64,000 bases of DNA from Biomphalaria glabrata (GCF_947242115.1 NC_074716.1:49531569-49595568), one strand, 5' to 3'. Shown: positions 44,582-58,100, counted from the stretch's first letter. Made by a program: numbers and translations. Notes: generated from the letters alone by a model not told the origin.

Positions 44582-45764
44582 GTTTGGCATGATGGATCAA
44601 TAAAAGAGTTTATGTTTGGCATGATGGATCAATAAAAGAGTTTATGTTTGGCATGATGGATCAATACAAGAGTTTATGTTTGGCATGATGGATCAATACA
44701 AGAGTTTAAGTTTGGCTTGATGGATCAATACAAGAGTTTAAGTTTGGCATGATGGATCAATACAAGAGTTTATGTTTGGCATGATGGATCAATACAAGAG
44801 TTTAAGTTTGGCATGATAGATCAATACAAGAGTTTATGGTTGGCATGATGGATCAATAAAAGAGTTTAAGTTTGGCATGATGGATCAATACAAGAGTTTA
44901 AGTTTGGCATGATGGATCAATACAAGAGTTTATGTTTGGCATGATGGATCAATACAAGAGTTTAAGTTTTGCAAGATGGATCAATACAAGAGTTTAAGTT
45001 TGGCATGATGGATCAATACAAGAGTTTAAGTTTGGCAAGATGGATCAGTACAAGAGTTTAAGTTTGGCATGATGGATCAATAAAAGAGTTTAAGTTTGGC
45101 ATGATAGATCAATACAAGAGTTTATGGTTGGCATGATGGATCAATAAAAGAGTTTAAGTTTGGCATGATGGATCAATAAAAGAGTTTAAGTTTGGCATGA
45201 TGGATCAATACAAGAGTTTAAGTTTGGCATGATGGATCAATACAAGAGTTTAAGTTTGGCATGATGGATCAATAAGAGAGCTTAAGATTGGCATGATGGA
45301 TCAATACAAGAGTTTAAGTTTGGCATGATGGATCAATAAGAGAGCTTAAGATTGGCATGATGGATCAATAAAAGAGTTTAAGTTTGGCATGATCAATAAA
45401 AGAGATTATGTTTGGCATGATGGATCAATACAAGAGTTTATGTTTGGCATGATGGATCAATACAAGAGTTTAAGTTTGGCATGATGGATCAATACAAAAG
45501 TTTATGTTTGGCATGATGGATCGATAAGAGAGCTTAAGATTGGCATGATGGATCAATAAAATAGTTTAAGTTTGGCATGATGGATCAATAAAAGAGTTTA
45601 TGTTTGGCATGATGGATCAATACAAGAGTTTAAGTTTTGCATGATGGATCAATAAAAGAGTTTATGTTTGGCATGATGTATCAATACAAGAGTTTAAGTT
45701 TGGCATGATGGATCAATAAAAGAGCTTATGTTTGGCATGATGGATCAATAAAAGAGTTTATGTT
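44582..45764. repeat. 32-bp minisatellite, about 37 units
   Basis: Units TTGGCATGATGGATCAATAC plus AAGAGTTTAAGT, with variants (AATAAAAGAG, AAGAGAGCTTAAGA). It begins about 360 bp after the TLR stop. Confidence 0.95.
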
Positions 45765-45876
45765 ACAAAATAGCGCCGACATAATGGCGCGAACAAAATA
45801 GCGCCCACAAAATAGCGCGGACAAAATAGCGCGGACAAAATAGCGCGAACAAAATAGCGCCGACAAAATACCGCAG
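45764..45876. repeat. short tandem repeat of an AAAATAGCGC(G/C) motif
   Basis: About seven units of roughly 14-16 bp (ACAAAATAGCGCGGAC type), directly after the 32-bp minisatellite. Such arrays could be a transposon end; see findings. Confidence 0.75.
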
Positions 45877-46234
45877 AAGTTTTTTTTTAAAATCATTTTG
45901 CAAGAAATTAATACTTTAGATAGGCCTATCGTAAAATATGAATAGAGCCAATTTTTTTTTAAATTTAATGTTCTGTCATTTTTCAAGAAACACTATAGAT
46001 GTCTTAAAATAAAAATATGCAAAATTATGCAAGAATAAGCTTACATGAATAATTTCAAAATATATCATTCATTTAGGCCTATAATCCGAAAATGCACTTG
46101 AAAACACACAATTATACTTCCACACTAGTCAGATTACACACACACACACACACAACTTTCACAAAGACAAATTGTATTCAATGTCACATAGAAACTCCGT
46201 GGCTTGTTTCAGTACATTGCAATATAGCTGAAAT

Positions 46235-46565
46235 ATGTCTGTCAAGTTGGAGGTAGGCCTACTTTGTCTTGCTTGCAGCATTACTTCGTTCTCCAGCATT
46301 GTACCTCAGAATCGTCTTCTCAGGGTTCTCCTGTTCTCTGAGGAAGTGAGAGATTAACTTTTACACATTGATGTGATGACCGTCAATAGACAGATGAAAT
46401 GCATGGTGTCATCCCTCCACTGAATTGTTTGTTCGTGGTAGATAGTCCTGTACACGATCTCTAACATTCCATAATGCTATCGGAAATCTTGGAGTCACTC
46501 TGCGGTTTTCGTGACTGGCGACTAATAGAGTTGTCCTCCCAGTAGTCATACACATTCTCTACCGG
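46235..46565 (-). mobile_element. decayed MULE-type transposase fragment
   Basis: Minus-strand text FPIALWNVRDRVQDYLPRTN, NSVEG, stop, HHAFHLSIDGHHINV, stop, KLISHFLREQENPEKTIL. 'FPI.LWN......PRTNN.VEGWH.AF' is a hallmark of the MULE/FLYWCH transposase C-terminus. Two in-frame stops (both TGG-to-stop type) and an upstream frame change show it is dead. Confidence 0.7.
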
Positions 46566-46665
46566 AATACTTTATAAATGAATAAACATTTAAGTTATAA
46601 AACAATAAACATATATCAACACATACCACATACATATACATAAAGGGTCTCATTCATTTGGGAAG

Positions 46666-46912
46666 CGTCGTCGAGAGGCCAAGTGCGCTTGAACTTGGCT
46701 TGGCTTGGCTACCTAGAAGGGGGCTCGAGGTTCGACACCCGACTCGGGCAGAGTTGTGTTTACTGAGCGCCTAAAGGCAGCACGGAAAACCAACTCCTAG
46801 ATACCCCCTCCCCCCCACCGGTCCACAAATGAGATTGGATCAAAAGCGCTTTGAGCATGCTATAAGCATGAAAGTAGCGCTATATAAAAGCTATAATAAT
46901 AATAATAATAAT
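46666..46912 (+). mobile_element. SINE family 3, copy B
   Basis: Nearly identical to 38285-38537 over the whole length, same strand, same AATAAT tail; little-diverged and so young. Confidence 0.9.
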
Positions 46913-47049
46913 TTCATGTACGAAAGGGGAACTTTACTTTTTACTTTTACTTCTTCATTTCAGAAACGAGGCTATCTAGGTCACTTCCGTTTTGGGCTAT
47001 TTCGGCTATCGCCTCCCTGATCTCAATGACTCTATGTAATATTTGCTGC

Positions 47050-48055
47050 TTGAAAGTTGTAGTGCCTTGGTTTTGTCCACCTCGTTTTTCACTGCTTCAC
47101 ATGTTATTTCGACAAATTTAACATTTATTACCTACTTTTTTAAAAATGTTTTGACCCTTTCTAACAATGCATTGAGTTTTAATGCAGGCCTTCACCAATC
47201 GTTCAACGACCATGGCTCAACTCATTGAAAACTTCTACATGTAGCTATAGAACTTATTAGAACCCTAGCTTGGAAGAACATTGTCGCAGTTTTAATTGAT
47301 GCCTGCATACGTTTAATTAAGGGTATAAGTTCGGTATAACTGAAAGCGAACGTCACATAAGGCCTGAAAACTGACCTGCAACGTCGACGCAACCAGTGGA
47401 AATCAATAGATCACAGAAACTAGAAAAGCTTTTGAAATTCCGACATCACAATATATTAGATCTTTCAAAGTTCTGGTGCCATTTTTTTTTCTTTGTTGAG
47501 AGCGAATCATTTAATTTTTTAAATTAAATATGCAAGCAGTTTTTTCATTAAAAATACACTTTTTTTTTTTTTTACAACTATTCACTATTAATAGTAAAAA
47601 AAAAAACAACAACATGGGAGACCACTCCACTATATGTAACTGTATCTCTGTAAATTTTCTAAAAATATTTATCCAAAGTTTTGTTATTTTCTTAAAAAAA
47701 ATATTGTAATAAATATTTTGTTATTACTAAATTTAGAGTTTTCTATTATATAAGCTACTTACATTTTAAATACAATGTTTACCTTTTGTTTCTAAAGTGA
47801 AAGAATGTATTTAGTATGTATATAAGTCGATCATAATTTAAAACATCATTTAATAACCAGCTGTTTCATAGTATGAAATTGAAAGGCATAAGTACAAGTA
47901 TATAGTAGTTACATTTAGAGATTCAACTAGAGGAAAAGGTTTCTTCCTTGAGGCTCTGGAGAAGAACTTGACCCTTTTGAAAACAATAATTTATATAACC
48001 ATTCAATAACATCAGATAAGCCAGGTTCACACTGAACCGTATCTTCCCAATCATC
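47050..48055. other. intergenic DNA, nothing recognised
   Basis: No conserved frame or known repeat. 48710-49780 and 50355-51235 are likewise empty to my eye. Confidence 0.4.
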
Positions 48056-48059
48056 AGTT

Positions 48060-48190
48060 TATTGAATACATATATAGGATGAAGAGACCTATTCGCTGTT
48101 GGCCTTTACGAGACGGTTGTCTATTTCTCTGGACACTGTGCTGCCCAGGTAGGTAAAGTGGTCAACAACGACTGCTGTCAATCAAGACAA
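48060..48190 (-). mobile_element. LINE reverse-transcriptase fragment
   Basis: Minus-strand text YLGSTVSREIDNRLVKAN matches the 'YLGS.VS...D..L..RL.KA...F' motif after the RT domain in LINEs. Confidence 0.5.
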
Positions 48191-48261
48191 GAACAGAGCG
48201 GTACAAAAACTCGTTCGTACCTCACTCAGTCAGACTTTATCAACGCCACATTTTGATCAGG

Positions 48262-48450
48262 AAACATGAAAAGGACCAAGATGCCCCTGTGTTTAGTCGC
48301 TGGATGAACTCTTTATGTTGTGTCTGTTCTATTTATGTGAATGTTTCTGTTGTGTTGTCTTTATATGAGAAAAGAGTACTTGTAATCACAACAAATTTCC
48401 ATAAGGATCAATCAAGCAGTCTTAGTCTTAGCCAACATTAAGGAGATGAC
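48262..48450 (+). mobile_element. retroelement 3' tail, copy A
   Basis: CAAGATGCCCCTGTGTTTAG, AACTCTTTATGTTGTGTCTG, GTTGTGTTGTCTTTATATGA and AATCACAACAAATTTCC, ending GCAGTCTTAGTCTTA. It matches 58868-59035 in reverse orientation. Family not identified; a LINE or SINE tail with TCTTAG repeats is likely. Confidence 0.6.
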
Positions 48451-48529
48451 TATTCACATTTGATTTCTTGATCTGGGGTCTACTGAAGCATGACCTCCCG
48501 TTTATAAAGTAGTGGTTTGCATGGCTCCT

Positions 48530-48710
48530 TCGCCCTCACTGACATAGAGGAAAGTAGCTGTCAGAATATGGCCTCTGAAAGAGACAGTTGGAGAGCTCTC
48601 ACAATTCACAAAGGCTGCGGGAGAAACATTTGATACCAATAGAAAAGCCAGTATTGAAGACATGCTCTGAAGACGGAAATTAAACTATTTTCGGAATCGA
48701 AGACATTGCC
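48530..48710 (+). mobile_element. decayed LINE C-terminal fragment
   Basis: Shares CTGACATAGAGGA, GCCTCTGAAAGAGACAG and TGGAGAGCTCTCAC with 38960-39050; translation begins LTDIEES..MASERDSWRAL and then breaks down. Confidence 0.5.
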
Positions 48711-49782
48711 TATATAATAATAATAATATTAATATATGCTCCTATCTGCGTATTGTGTGGTATCATGTCATCAGTCTGTCTAATAATAAAATAACAATAT
48801 CTGCTAAGCTCTCTATACGTAGCCTACACATGTCTTCTTTTTGTGTTGGTGGGAGTTGTGGTTGTTGATAGTTTTTACTTCATAGCCTCGGGTATTCTTG
48901 AAGAAAATATTGAAAGCTGCCATTTTTACATGCCTGGACCATTTAAGGGGCCTATCCTGAGTTTGTGTTTCCACACAATTTATTTTTTGTAACCTTGTTT
49001 TTAAATACATTTTTAGCTGCACCACTCTCTTTAAGTGAAAGTTAAATTCTTCTTTATTTGTTGGCTATAAGTGAATGAACGTTTTCAATTCTTCGATTCT
49101 TCTTCCTTGTTTTCATTATTATGTTGGAGCGTTCAGAGGGCTAGACCAATATATGAGATAAACTACGCAGTGGTATCCAAATCAGGGAGCTCTTCATAAG
49201 AGTTTTCTTCCTATAGGTGTGTATTGGGGGCAATGTTATCTCATTCTGTTATGTCCGATTCTAAGGCGAATGATTAGACGTTGAGCTTGTCGGGTTAGCT
49301 TATGATTTTGTGTGTGTGATTCGGATGAGAGTTTGTGCTTTTCTCGTTTATTCAATTCACTGTTTCTTTATTTCTTCTGGATATAGTGCAATGTTCAATT
49401 GTGTATTTGTTGTCTCTCACACTCGGCTCATTTTCTTCTAGCTCAATAGGCCTATGTGTTGGTATCCATTAAATAACTATTTTTTGTTGTTGCTGAGATT
49501 TATAAGTGTTGTCCTGGGTCGTTTTATCTAGGAGGAGTCAGAGTTTTCCTAGCTTTGGAGGATTGTTTTCGCATCGGCTAGAAAGACATTCTGTGATGGG
49601 ATACTTGGATGATTTGCTAGCGTGGTAGCTGCTAGATCTAGTGCTTCCCTTTCTGCTCTGTGACTGTCAAAAAGCTATCCAGTTGCAATGGAGTTTTTCT
49701 TGTTTTTTCTCCATTGTGCCATATGGGTATTCCAGATCTTCTATTTGTGGTGGCTTTATTATTTAGGTATATAGGATATAAA

Positions 49783-50352
49783 GGATTGCGGTGGCTGAGT
49801 CATTAAGCTCTTGGCTTCCGAACGTAGGGTCCTGGGTTTGAATCTCGGTGAAGACTGGGATTTTGAATTTCGGGATTTGTAGGGCGCTCCGAGTCCACCT
49901 AACTCTAATGGGTACATGACTTTAGTTTGAGAAAGTAAAGGCAGTTGGTCATTGTGCTAGGTCAGAGCAGACAATTATTGCGCAGTGCAGGACGGAACAC
50001 TGTCCTATTGGGGCATATTTTGCCCGGTTCCGTCCGAACTTTGACTCCCGATGCCGTCACTGTGGAGAGAGCTTCGAAACAGTGTCGCACGTCTTGTACG
50101 AGTGTCCCCAGCTCCGAGAGCTAAGGGGGGACGTGTCTGAGAAGTCACTCGACTTGTATGGTATCTATGAGGCATTAAGCCGAACGGCCAAGTTTCTTGC
50201 CAGAGCACTACGGGACTATAAAGTACTTCCTGCTCTGCTTTTTCAGGTCATTGTGCTGACCATATGACATGACACTCTGCTCGTTAACCGTTAGCCAAAG
50301 AAACATTAGCATTTCTCAGCCCTATAGAAAGCCTGAAAAGGTAACTTTTTAA
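49783..50352 (+). mobile_element. SINE family 1, split by a LINE fragment
   Basis: Left part 49783-49958 with head GCGGTGGCTGAGTCATTAAG and GGGTTTGAATCTCGGTG; right part 50246-50352 with GACCATATGACATGACACTC and AAGCCTGAAAAGG. Confidence 0.85.
49959..50245 (+). mobile_element. 5'-truncated LINE fragment inserted in a SINE
   Basis: Encodes IIAQCRTEHCPIGAYFARFR, then CRHCGESFETVSHVLYECPQ and LARALRDYKVLPALLF, a LINE C-terminus with zinc knuckle. GGTCATTGTGCT flanks it on both sides (49947-49958 and 50246-50257) as a 12-bp target duplication; the host SINE continues on either side. Confidence 0.85.
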
Positions 50353-51235
50353 ATGCGGACATAAGGACTCTTCCTTGATTCAACAAGAAGTACGATAATT
50401 CACCGAGAGGTAATTCTTCTCACCAAAATACAAGGTAAAGAAAATGTCTGGAAATTCCACACGAATATTTGCTCGAATGATGAACTTGTACGAAAATTCC
50501 CTTTGTCATAGAATTCTGACAGTAAAGCATCTTTCCAGCTTATGATTTCATCAAATACACTGTAGGCCTTGTTTTACATTCGTGAAAATTGTATACAATC
50601 AAAATAATTTCTTCATTAAAAGCCAGTTTACATGATTGGATAATTTTAATAAAATCAACTCGCCATTCACTACTGTTTCATATAACTATTTTATGACTAC
50701 GTAAACCAAAGATTTGAAGACATTCTTCACTTGCATATTCTGACTGGGTATTGAAACCTTTGATGCTGGGAAAAAACTCATATCCCAAACGCATAAATCC
50801 ATACTAATAAAGAAGCATGTTTTTGTTTTAAACATGCACAAAGAAGGAATGTTTAAATATCACAAATTCTAGTTGCAAAAATAAGATTCCAATTTCCTAC
50901 TGAATCTCGACAAATAAAAGAAACCAAATAGAAAATTGTGCTTGTGGAGATTAGTGGTTGTTATTTATAAACACTCAATAAAATGTTGTTTTTTTTACAT
51001 TTTTAATTTATATACTAAGCATTTACGTAGCTTTTTGCCTTATGGATTTGTGTGCAAGTTTTGACTATATTAAAGGGGTCCCAGAATCAGAAACGTTTGA
51101 GAACCTCTGTTCTAAATAATTAAAAAAAAACTTAAAAAGACTTAAAAGGGAAGAATAGACGTAAGATGTGTTTGAAGTATACAACTAAAACTAAATAAAT
51201 ATAATCAACAGATAGTAGTACACATACAGTTGAAG

Positions 51236-51241
51236 TTTATT
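51236..51241 (-). promoter_or_regulatory. candidate polyadenylation signal of the cathepsin gene
   Basis: AATAAA on the minus strand, about 900 bp past the stop. The stretch between (51240-52140) is AT-rich with no repeat recognised and could be a long 3' UTR. Other signals may be used. Confidence 0.25.
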
Positions 51242-52142
51242 TACAATTTCATGTATTTATAGAAGACAAACATACAACTAAATACATCAGATAAACAAGC
51301 AACCAACCCTGCGCACTCACCAAACACAGCAAATAGCCAAAACATACATTGGAACCAGGTAAAAAAAAAAAAAATACACACACACATTTGATATTAAATT
51401 ACAAATCAAACATGTTAAAAATTTAAACAAATAAAACATTGTGTTGTTTTGGATACCAGGATTGAGAAAAAAACAAAAACCTTCAGATCTGCTCTTGAAA
51501 TAGGAAATTAAAAACAAACAAAAAATTTGTGTTCATGTATATAAAAACAAAAAAAAACTCGAAGAGATTTCATTTCAAAATATGGAATGTGATACTATCT
51601 AAGGCACTAGCATTCTCCTCTATTACCAGTTATACCCTGAAGCTGAACTACAAGACACTGAAACTATGTAGTTTAGTTAAATCCTTAGAAGCCAATGCAA
51701 TTTTTCATGAATTTTGAATCAAACAGTCATTGATGTACATATTTTCAAATCTATGACAGATATGATGTAAACAAAATCTAATGGATAGCTAAAGCCTAGT
51801 TCTTGATATAATGTTATTGAAGGTGATATTTTGATTTAATTTACTTAAGTATAAAAATGTATTTTTAAACATCATGGTATCATTTTAATTTTTTTTTGTT
51901 TTTTTATTAATACACAGCGATTTTAAAATACATTTGTTGAAAAAAAAATCTAAACAAAAAAATAATAGTTTTAAAAAATAATCTACCAAAACAATCTTCA
52001 CTACTTTCTAAATAAATTAAAAAAAAAAAAAAGACATTGTTAAGAATAACATTAAGATCTTTCAAAAATACTTGTCAGTGAAAAAAATAACAAAAGTGAA
52101 TTTCACGGCAATATCATAAATTTCAATTATCCAATGGCAGTA

Positions 52143-55100
52143 TCAAACAATTGGGAAGCTGGCAGCTGTTGCAATGCCACATTGGTTGTTCTTGTTACGG
52201 GCCATGTATATATATCCATTGTTTCCCCATGACGTACTCCAGCTAAACAAAAAGCAGAAAAACATATTTGTTTACAAAATGACGAGCACAAGTTACTATG
52301 ATGTAAAAATAAAATGTACTTCACAAATCCAAATGGGTATATGATATTGTCAATTAGAGATCATTGCTGAAATACAACAAAGATCTTGACCAACAACATT
52401 AACAGATGTTACACTTTTCAAGTGTCAGACGATGGGGTCAAGCAAGAAGTGCTAACAGGTATATTCTTAACTAGAGTATAAGGTATGTTTTTTTTTTAAA
52501 TATTACAGGCAGAAAAATGCCCACATCAGTGACGATAGGATGCAAAAACGATTCCATAAAAAACATTCAACAAAGAACATCAAGAGGCAGGTCAAAAAAA
52601 TTATCAACAACTCGAACCTATGATAATCTGGCTCCCCATTGCTAAAATAAAGGCAATAATGCTATGGACATGTCACAAGAACAAACAAGAGTGACTATGA
52701 CTGAGTTGATGGCAACATTTCCTCATTGAGATCAGCACATGAACAAGAGAAAGGGTGAAGGTATAAAAGAGCCATAAATGTTGCTCCTTCAATATTCATG
52801 TTAAAGTAAAAAAGAAAAAAATGCCAGAGATTTAAAGTTCATTTTTTAAAATATTTTTTGTCATGCCTATTTGAAATTTTTACATTAAACATTAAAAAAA
52901 GGGACACCACTAAATAGAAGGCAAGGCCATTAAGCAAGAATTAATAACAGAAACAATGTTGACTATAGCTAACTAATGCACATCGAGTACATAAAAGGAT
53001 AATGATTTCCCCATATACTAACAAATCTAACTCCTTAGAATAAATATGATCTGAAAGTTGAGAAGATCTCAAAATTTTTAAAATATCTTTTTAGATACAC
53101 TTAAATCTTACCTGTTTTTAACAATCCAATAATCCTGTCCATTTTGGCTACCGTAGCCTACAACTAAAACACCATGGTCTAGCTGTGTCTGACTGCAGTC
53201 TACATTGTCATATATACCTGCAGCATCAAAAAGATACTGTATTAGCAACTGAGCAAAAATAAACATTAAAGATACTAATAAGAAAATTGGTACTGGTACT
53301 ATGCAATAAACAGTTTTGCCCTAGATGAAGAATTTAGGCCTGAATTTCTCGCTAGACCACACAAAGTTTAAGATCATTTGGACTAACAAAAACTATACGC
53401 TTACTAGTCTCAACTTGTAGAATAGATTTGGAAAGAAAAGGTGCAGTCATGTAGATAATATGCTTTTGGCAGTTAATAGACAGGAGACAAGAGAAACTGC
53501 ATAAAAAAACATGGAGCTCAGAGACAGAATTGATAGCGATTTATGATACCTGCCATGCAGTAGTTAAAAAAAACAAAAGGTGGCGAGGCCCTTTCTTCTT
53601 ATTAGGCTCAAGATTGACTAAGACCTTCCTGCAAGGAATAGAACCAGAGAGAAATATAACATACAGAGACTACATCAAGGAACGGACAGTCCTCACGCTG
53701 GATGAGACAGAATGGTAGAAAGAACAGTTGAGGAAACTTGATTAGCATGTCAACAGACTTTGAAGCAAATGAAGATGAAGCAAAAAGAAAGAGAAAGTCA
53801 ACAAGAAACAGAAGCTATCTTAGTGTCACAGAATGACCATTTTGAATAAATTATTAAATTGTTTTATTGTTTGAATATTTGCATCACAGGGTCATGGTGG
53901 CATGTGTTCATTCCAGACAATAAAAGGAGCGGTTGAGAGATTCAACCCACCCAAAAGAAGATTGGTTGGTTCCAAAAAAAGGCGGGAGGACGGAGATGGT
54001 AAAAATTATTTAAAGGGGATTAATCAATAGTTTGAGAGCTTGAACGACAGAAGTAAATTGTATTGTACATTGTCTATATTATTAAAGTGATTCTTATTTC
54101 CAGGATAAAAACTTTGCACTTGGGAAGATCTCAGTTTTGAATTTATAATTTACAAAATCTTCAGCATCACAATATTATTTGAGTATTTAGTAATTGTTTG
54201 AATAGAGAGAACTGTACACAACCAGAACATCAAAAAGGCGTTGTCTGATCAACACAATCTCATAACACAAAGACGTAATCTGGCACTCAAACAGTAGATT
54301 GTCACACTAAGATAAAAATTACAACAGCTGATACCTTGGTTAAAAATAGAAAAAGCACAAGTCAACATACCCCCTTTATAAGACTGGAAGGCGTCGCTGC
54401 TGGCATCTATAGCAACTGACACAGGACCAATGTTACCTACAGCAATCTTAAGAGCTTCTTCACTTTCCTGTGGCACTACATCAGCACATCCACTAATTTT
54501 GGCCACGACCTTTGACTTATCAAATCTGCATGTGTCATCCTGAAATTTAAAAGCAATTCATACAAATAAACTGAAAATACAAGTCGTTACAAATGAACTA
54601 ATAAAACCATTGAATAAATTTCTGCCAATAAACCTCAGAGAGAATTGCTGTCATCTCCAAAAATTTTAAACAGGTCCAACTAAATACATACAAAGGCTGA
54701 CAAATCTTTGAATTTATTATGAGCAAAGTTAAAAGTTTAAGTTTAAAGATGTCTTATTTAAAAAAAATAAAATATAAAAAGTGATTAAACATCAGACATG
54801 GAGCCCTGCACATCAGACAATTTGAAAAGCCACAAACCTGTGCTTCATAGGGATATGTCGATTCAGCCTCAAGACCACCAGCATCTATTATGTATTCGAA
54901 AGCATAGTCCATAAGTCCACCATTGCATCCCTGGTCACCATAGGAGCTGGAGCAGTCCACAAGCTGTTGTTCAGACAAGGGCACGAGTTCTCCTGTCTTT
55001 TTGTACCACTGCCCTTCAACTGATCCAGTCTAAAAGACAAGAAAAAAAAAAAAACTATTTGGGTGAACATGTTTCGAAGATACATAAAAATCTATGCCCA

Positions 55101-58100
55101 TGTTAAAACTCATTTTTTTTTTAAACTTTGCTTTTTATAAAATTGGTCATCTTAGAAACAACAATATGTTGTTTTCTTTAATTTGTACGTATCAGTTTGA
55201 TCAAATAATTTTTTATCTTAAAAAATATTGGCAAATTTTATTATTATTAGGTATACCAAGATGTGTAGGGCTACAAGTAGGCTTCATCAAGTCAATGAAA
55301 TACTTTGTTCAATCACAATAAAAGAGAACTTACTGTACTAAATGACCAACAGGATCCACATTGTTTCTGAAATTGGAAAACAATATTTTTATTTTTAAAA
55401 AAGGTACAACTAAAAAAGCTAAACTAATTATCAATACCACGGTACTATTTTAACTTGTTCAATGTACATATATTTTGTAAAGATTTCTCAAAATTTAAAA
55501 TTAGAACAGCAAGGGAAAAAAAAAATCATGTATACCAATATTTTAAACCTTAAATTTAAACACTCTATAAACATATAATACAAAGCTTTAATTTTGGTAA
55601 ATCAAATAAATTTTTTACATTTTCTTTTTCTAAATTCCCTTTTTCAAATTAGGTGCATATAATTTCTGCACAATATTTGCAAGGCCGGACTTATAAGTAG
55701 AGTTAAACATTTGTGATTAACCTTGAATAATAGTTGAGACTTAGAGCTAGACTAGTAGACATAGAGCCATAGAAATGTTATTTTGAGATTTGATCTATAT
55801 TTCACAATTTTTCTCTAATTTTCTTTGTTAGTCTTATGCAAGGCCCCCATCAAATGGAGGCCTTAGACTGCTACCTAGTTTGCCTATGCCTAAATAATGT
55901 TTATTTGGAAATTTTATTTAAAAATTAGAAGAGAGCTCACCTGATTTTTCACTGGAGTTACTAGACCTTTGGCTCTCCAGTCCTCAGCATCTGCTACTGT
56001 CTTTGTGGCTGGGTGATACTCGTTGCAGTCGCGATTGGGTCTCGTGCGGTTAGACATAAAACCATGGAGCATGCGGTATTCAGTATTGGTCTGAATAGAA
56101 TAAAAAAAATAGAGATTAATAGCATTTCCACTTACACACATCAAGTAATTATTTTTAACCTCATATCTGAAAAAAAAAAAAGTTTAATAGTAACCAAGAA
56201 AACGAAATGACTGATGACTACAAAAAAACTCACTAGATCACTAAAATGGTTGAGATCCAAATAGTAAGAAGAATGACCATTGTGGTACTTCCAGTTGTGA
56301 TATTCAATAAAGTTGACATTTTCCATGAAGATGGCATACCTCTTACGTTCCTCTTCTTCAGTCTCGTACTTTTTATCTGGATACAAAATAAAAATCCCAA
56401 TAAATGATGGAATATTTTACACTTAACAGACATTTTACTTTTTTTTAAAATGCAAACTTCTTAAAAACATTTTTTAAACATAAATAAACTAAATCACTCT
56501 AAAGCTTCTCAAATACGTCAATGTGTATGCTTCAATAGTCTGCATAAAGTCCTAGTAATAATTTGGATGCTGGAGTATGTCAGGGGTGCCACCCATGAGA
56601 CCAAGTAAACCCTGAAACCTGAATTTCCAAATTTTACAAACCCTGAAATCATAAACCCCAAACTTTACCAACCCTGAAACGTACCGCATATACAATTTAA
56701 GCACCAAAATTTTACGAAAGAAGAACAATATTAAATTACTACCTAGATCTATATCATAATATGCCCCCCATGTTTTAAATATGTAATTAGTAAGCCTATC
56801 ATTATAATAAATAGAGTTTGTGTGTATTTATTGATAAAGCTTGTAATACAAGTTAAGAGGATTTAGTACAATTTTATATTAACAATGTTTGTAACCCCCC
56901 CCCCCTCCCCCCAAACACACAGTTATTTTAAATGATGTTTCCCTCATTATTCATTTGAAGCAGCCTACTTTAATCAACATTGATAAAACTGATTCCATCA
57001 ATGTACATGCATGGACCTGTAAATCTATTGCAACAAGATAAAATTGATTTTGAGATTTAGTCCTGATCTACTCCAAAATGAACATTAAGATTTAGTTTCT
57101 AATATTTAAATGTAGACCTAGATGGCTAGAATGTGCTGGACTGCTTATACATAATTATAATTTATTTGTATAAATCTATTGACCAATTGATCTATTTTTT
57201 TCTAGCCTCTAAGTCTTCAGGCGAACGCAAACTTATTTAATTCTTCAATCATTGATTCTAGTTCTGATCTAAAACCGATGTAAATATCCTAAATCTAGTT
57301 CCTACTTCTATAATACTCTAGACATAGGCTAAGGCTCTATGTCTATATGGAACCAATACAAATATTAAAATATAAAACACGGAAAGAAAAAAATCTATAT
57401 TTAATTTCTCACTCGTGAATTTTTTTTCTTTCTATTTCTAGATCTAGGACTAGCCACTAGGTACGCAAGTAGATCTAGACTATATCTATACTAAATACAA
57501 GACTTTACAGTCTAGATCAGATCTAGATTGATCATAGAAATATATCTAGACTCTAAATCGAGCCGATTCGAGGCTCGTTCTGTAGATCTAGAAATTCTCT
57601 ATAGATCTAGAATGTTTACACTTTTTTGTCACTTAAAAAAAAAAATATTGTACTGGTAAATAAAGCTTAGTGAGGATGTAAAGTGAAGTTTCTCGAATCG
57701 TGAGATATGAGACTGGTCGATTTTGTTTAAAAATGGCAGCTCGTGCGATCGGAACTAACAAACTAAAATTAACGGGGAAAAATGACCAGAAATTTCGAAA
57801 AAATCTAAATCAACTAAAACCCTGGATTTTTACAAAATTGTAGAAGGCAAACCTGGAGGGGGAAAAAATCGAGCCCCTCAAAACCCGGATTTCCGGGTTA
57901 TTCCGGAAAAGTGGCACCCCTGGAGTATGTTTAGCAAGCTTAAATTATCCCCATTCACCGAAACATTTAGAGATATTCAGTGATAAAAAAACGCTTAGTT
58001 CCCATTTCAGGCCTTACGACCTATGGATGTAAAGGTCATCTGTTTCTGTGGCCCATGGTTAACAAGGGTGTCAACACAAACAACCACCTTTACTTTTCCC

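Noticed and set aside
51060-51112. hAT 3' end (GTTTGAGAACCTCTG)
   Set aside because: No partner end or duplicated flank found nearby.
53440-53720. Possible exon or LINE piece with [17 protein letters not shown]
   Set aside because: No splice sites in phase with the cathepsin gene and no recognisable LINE motif; left unassigned.
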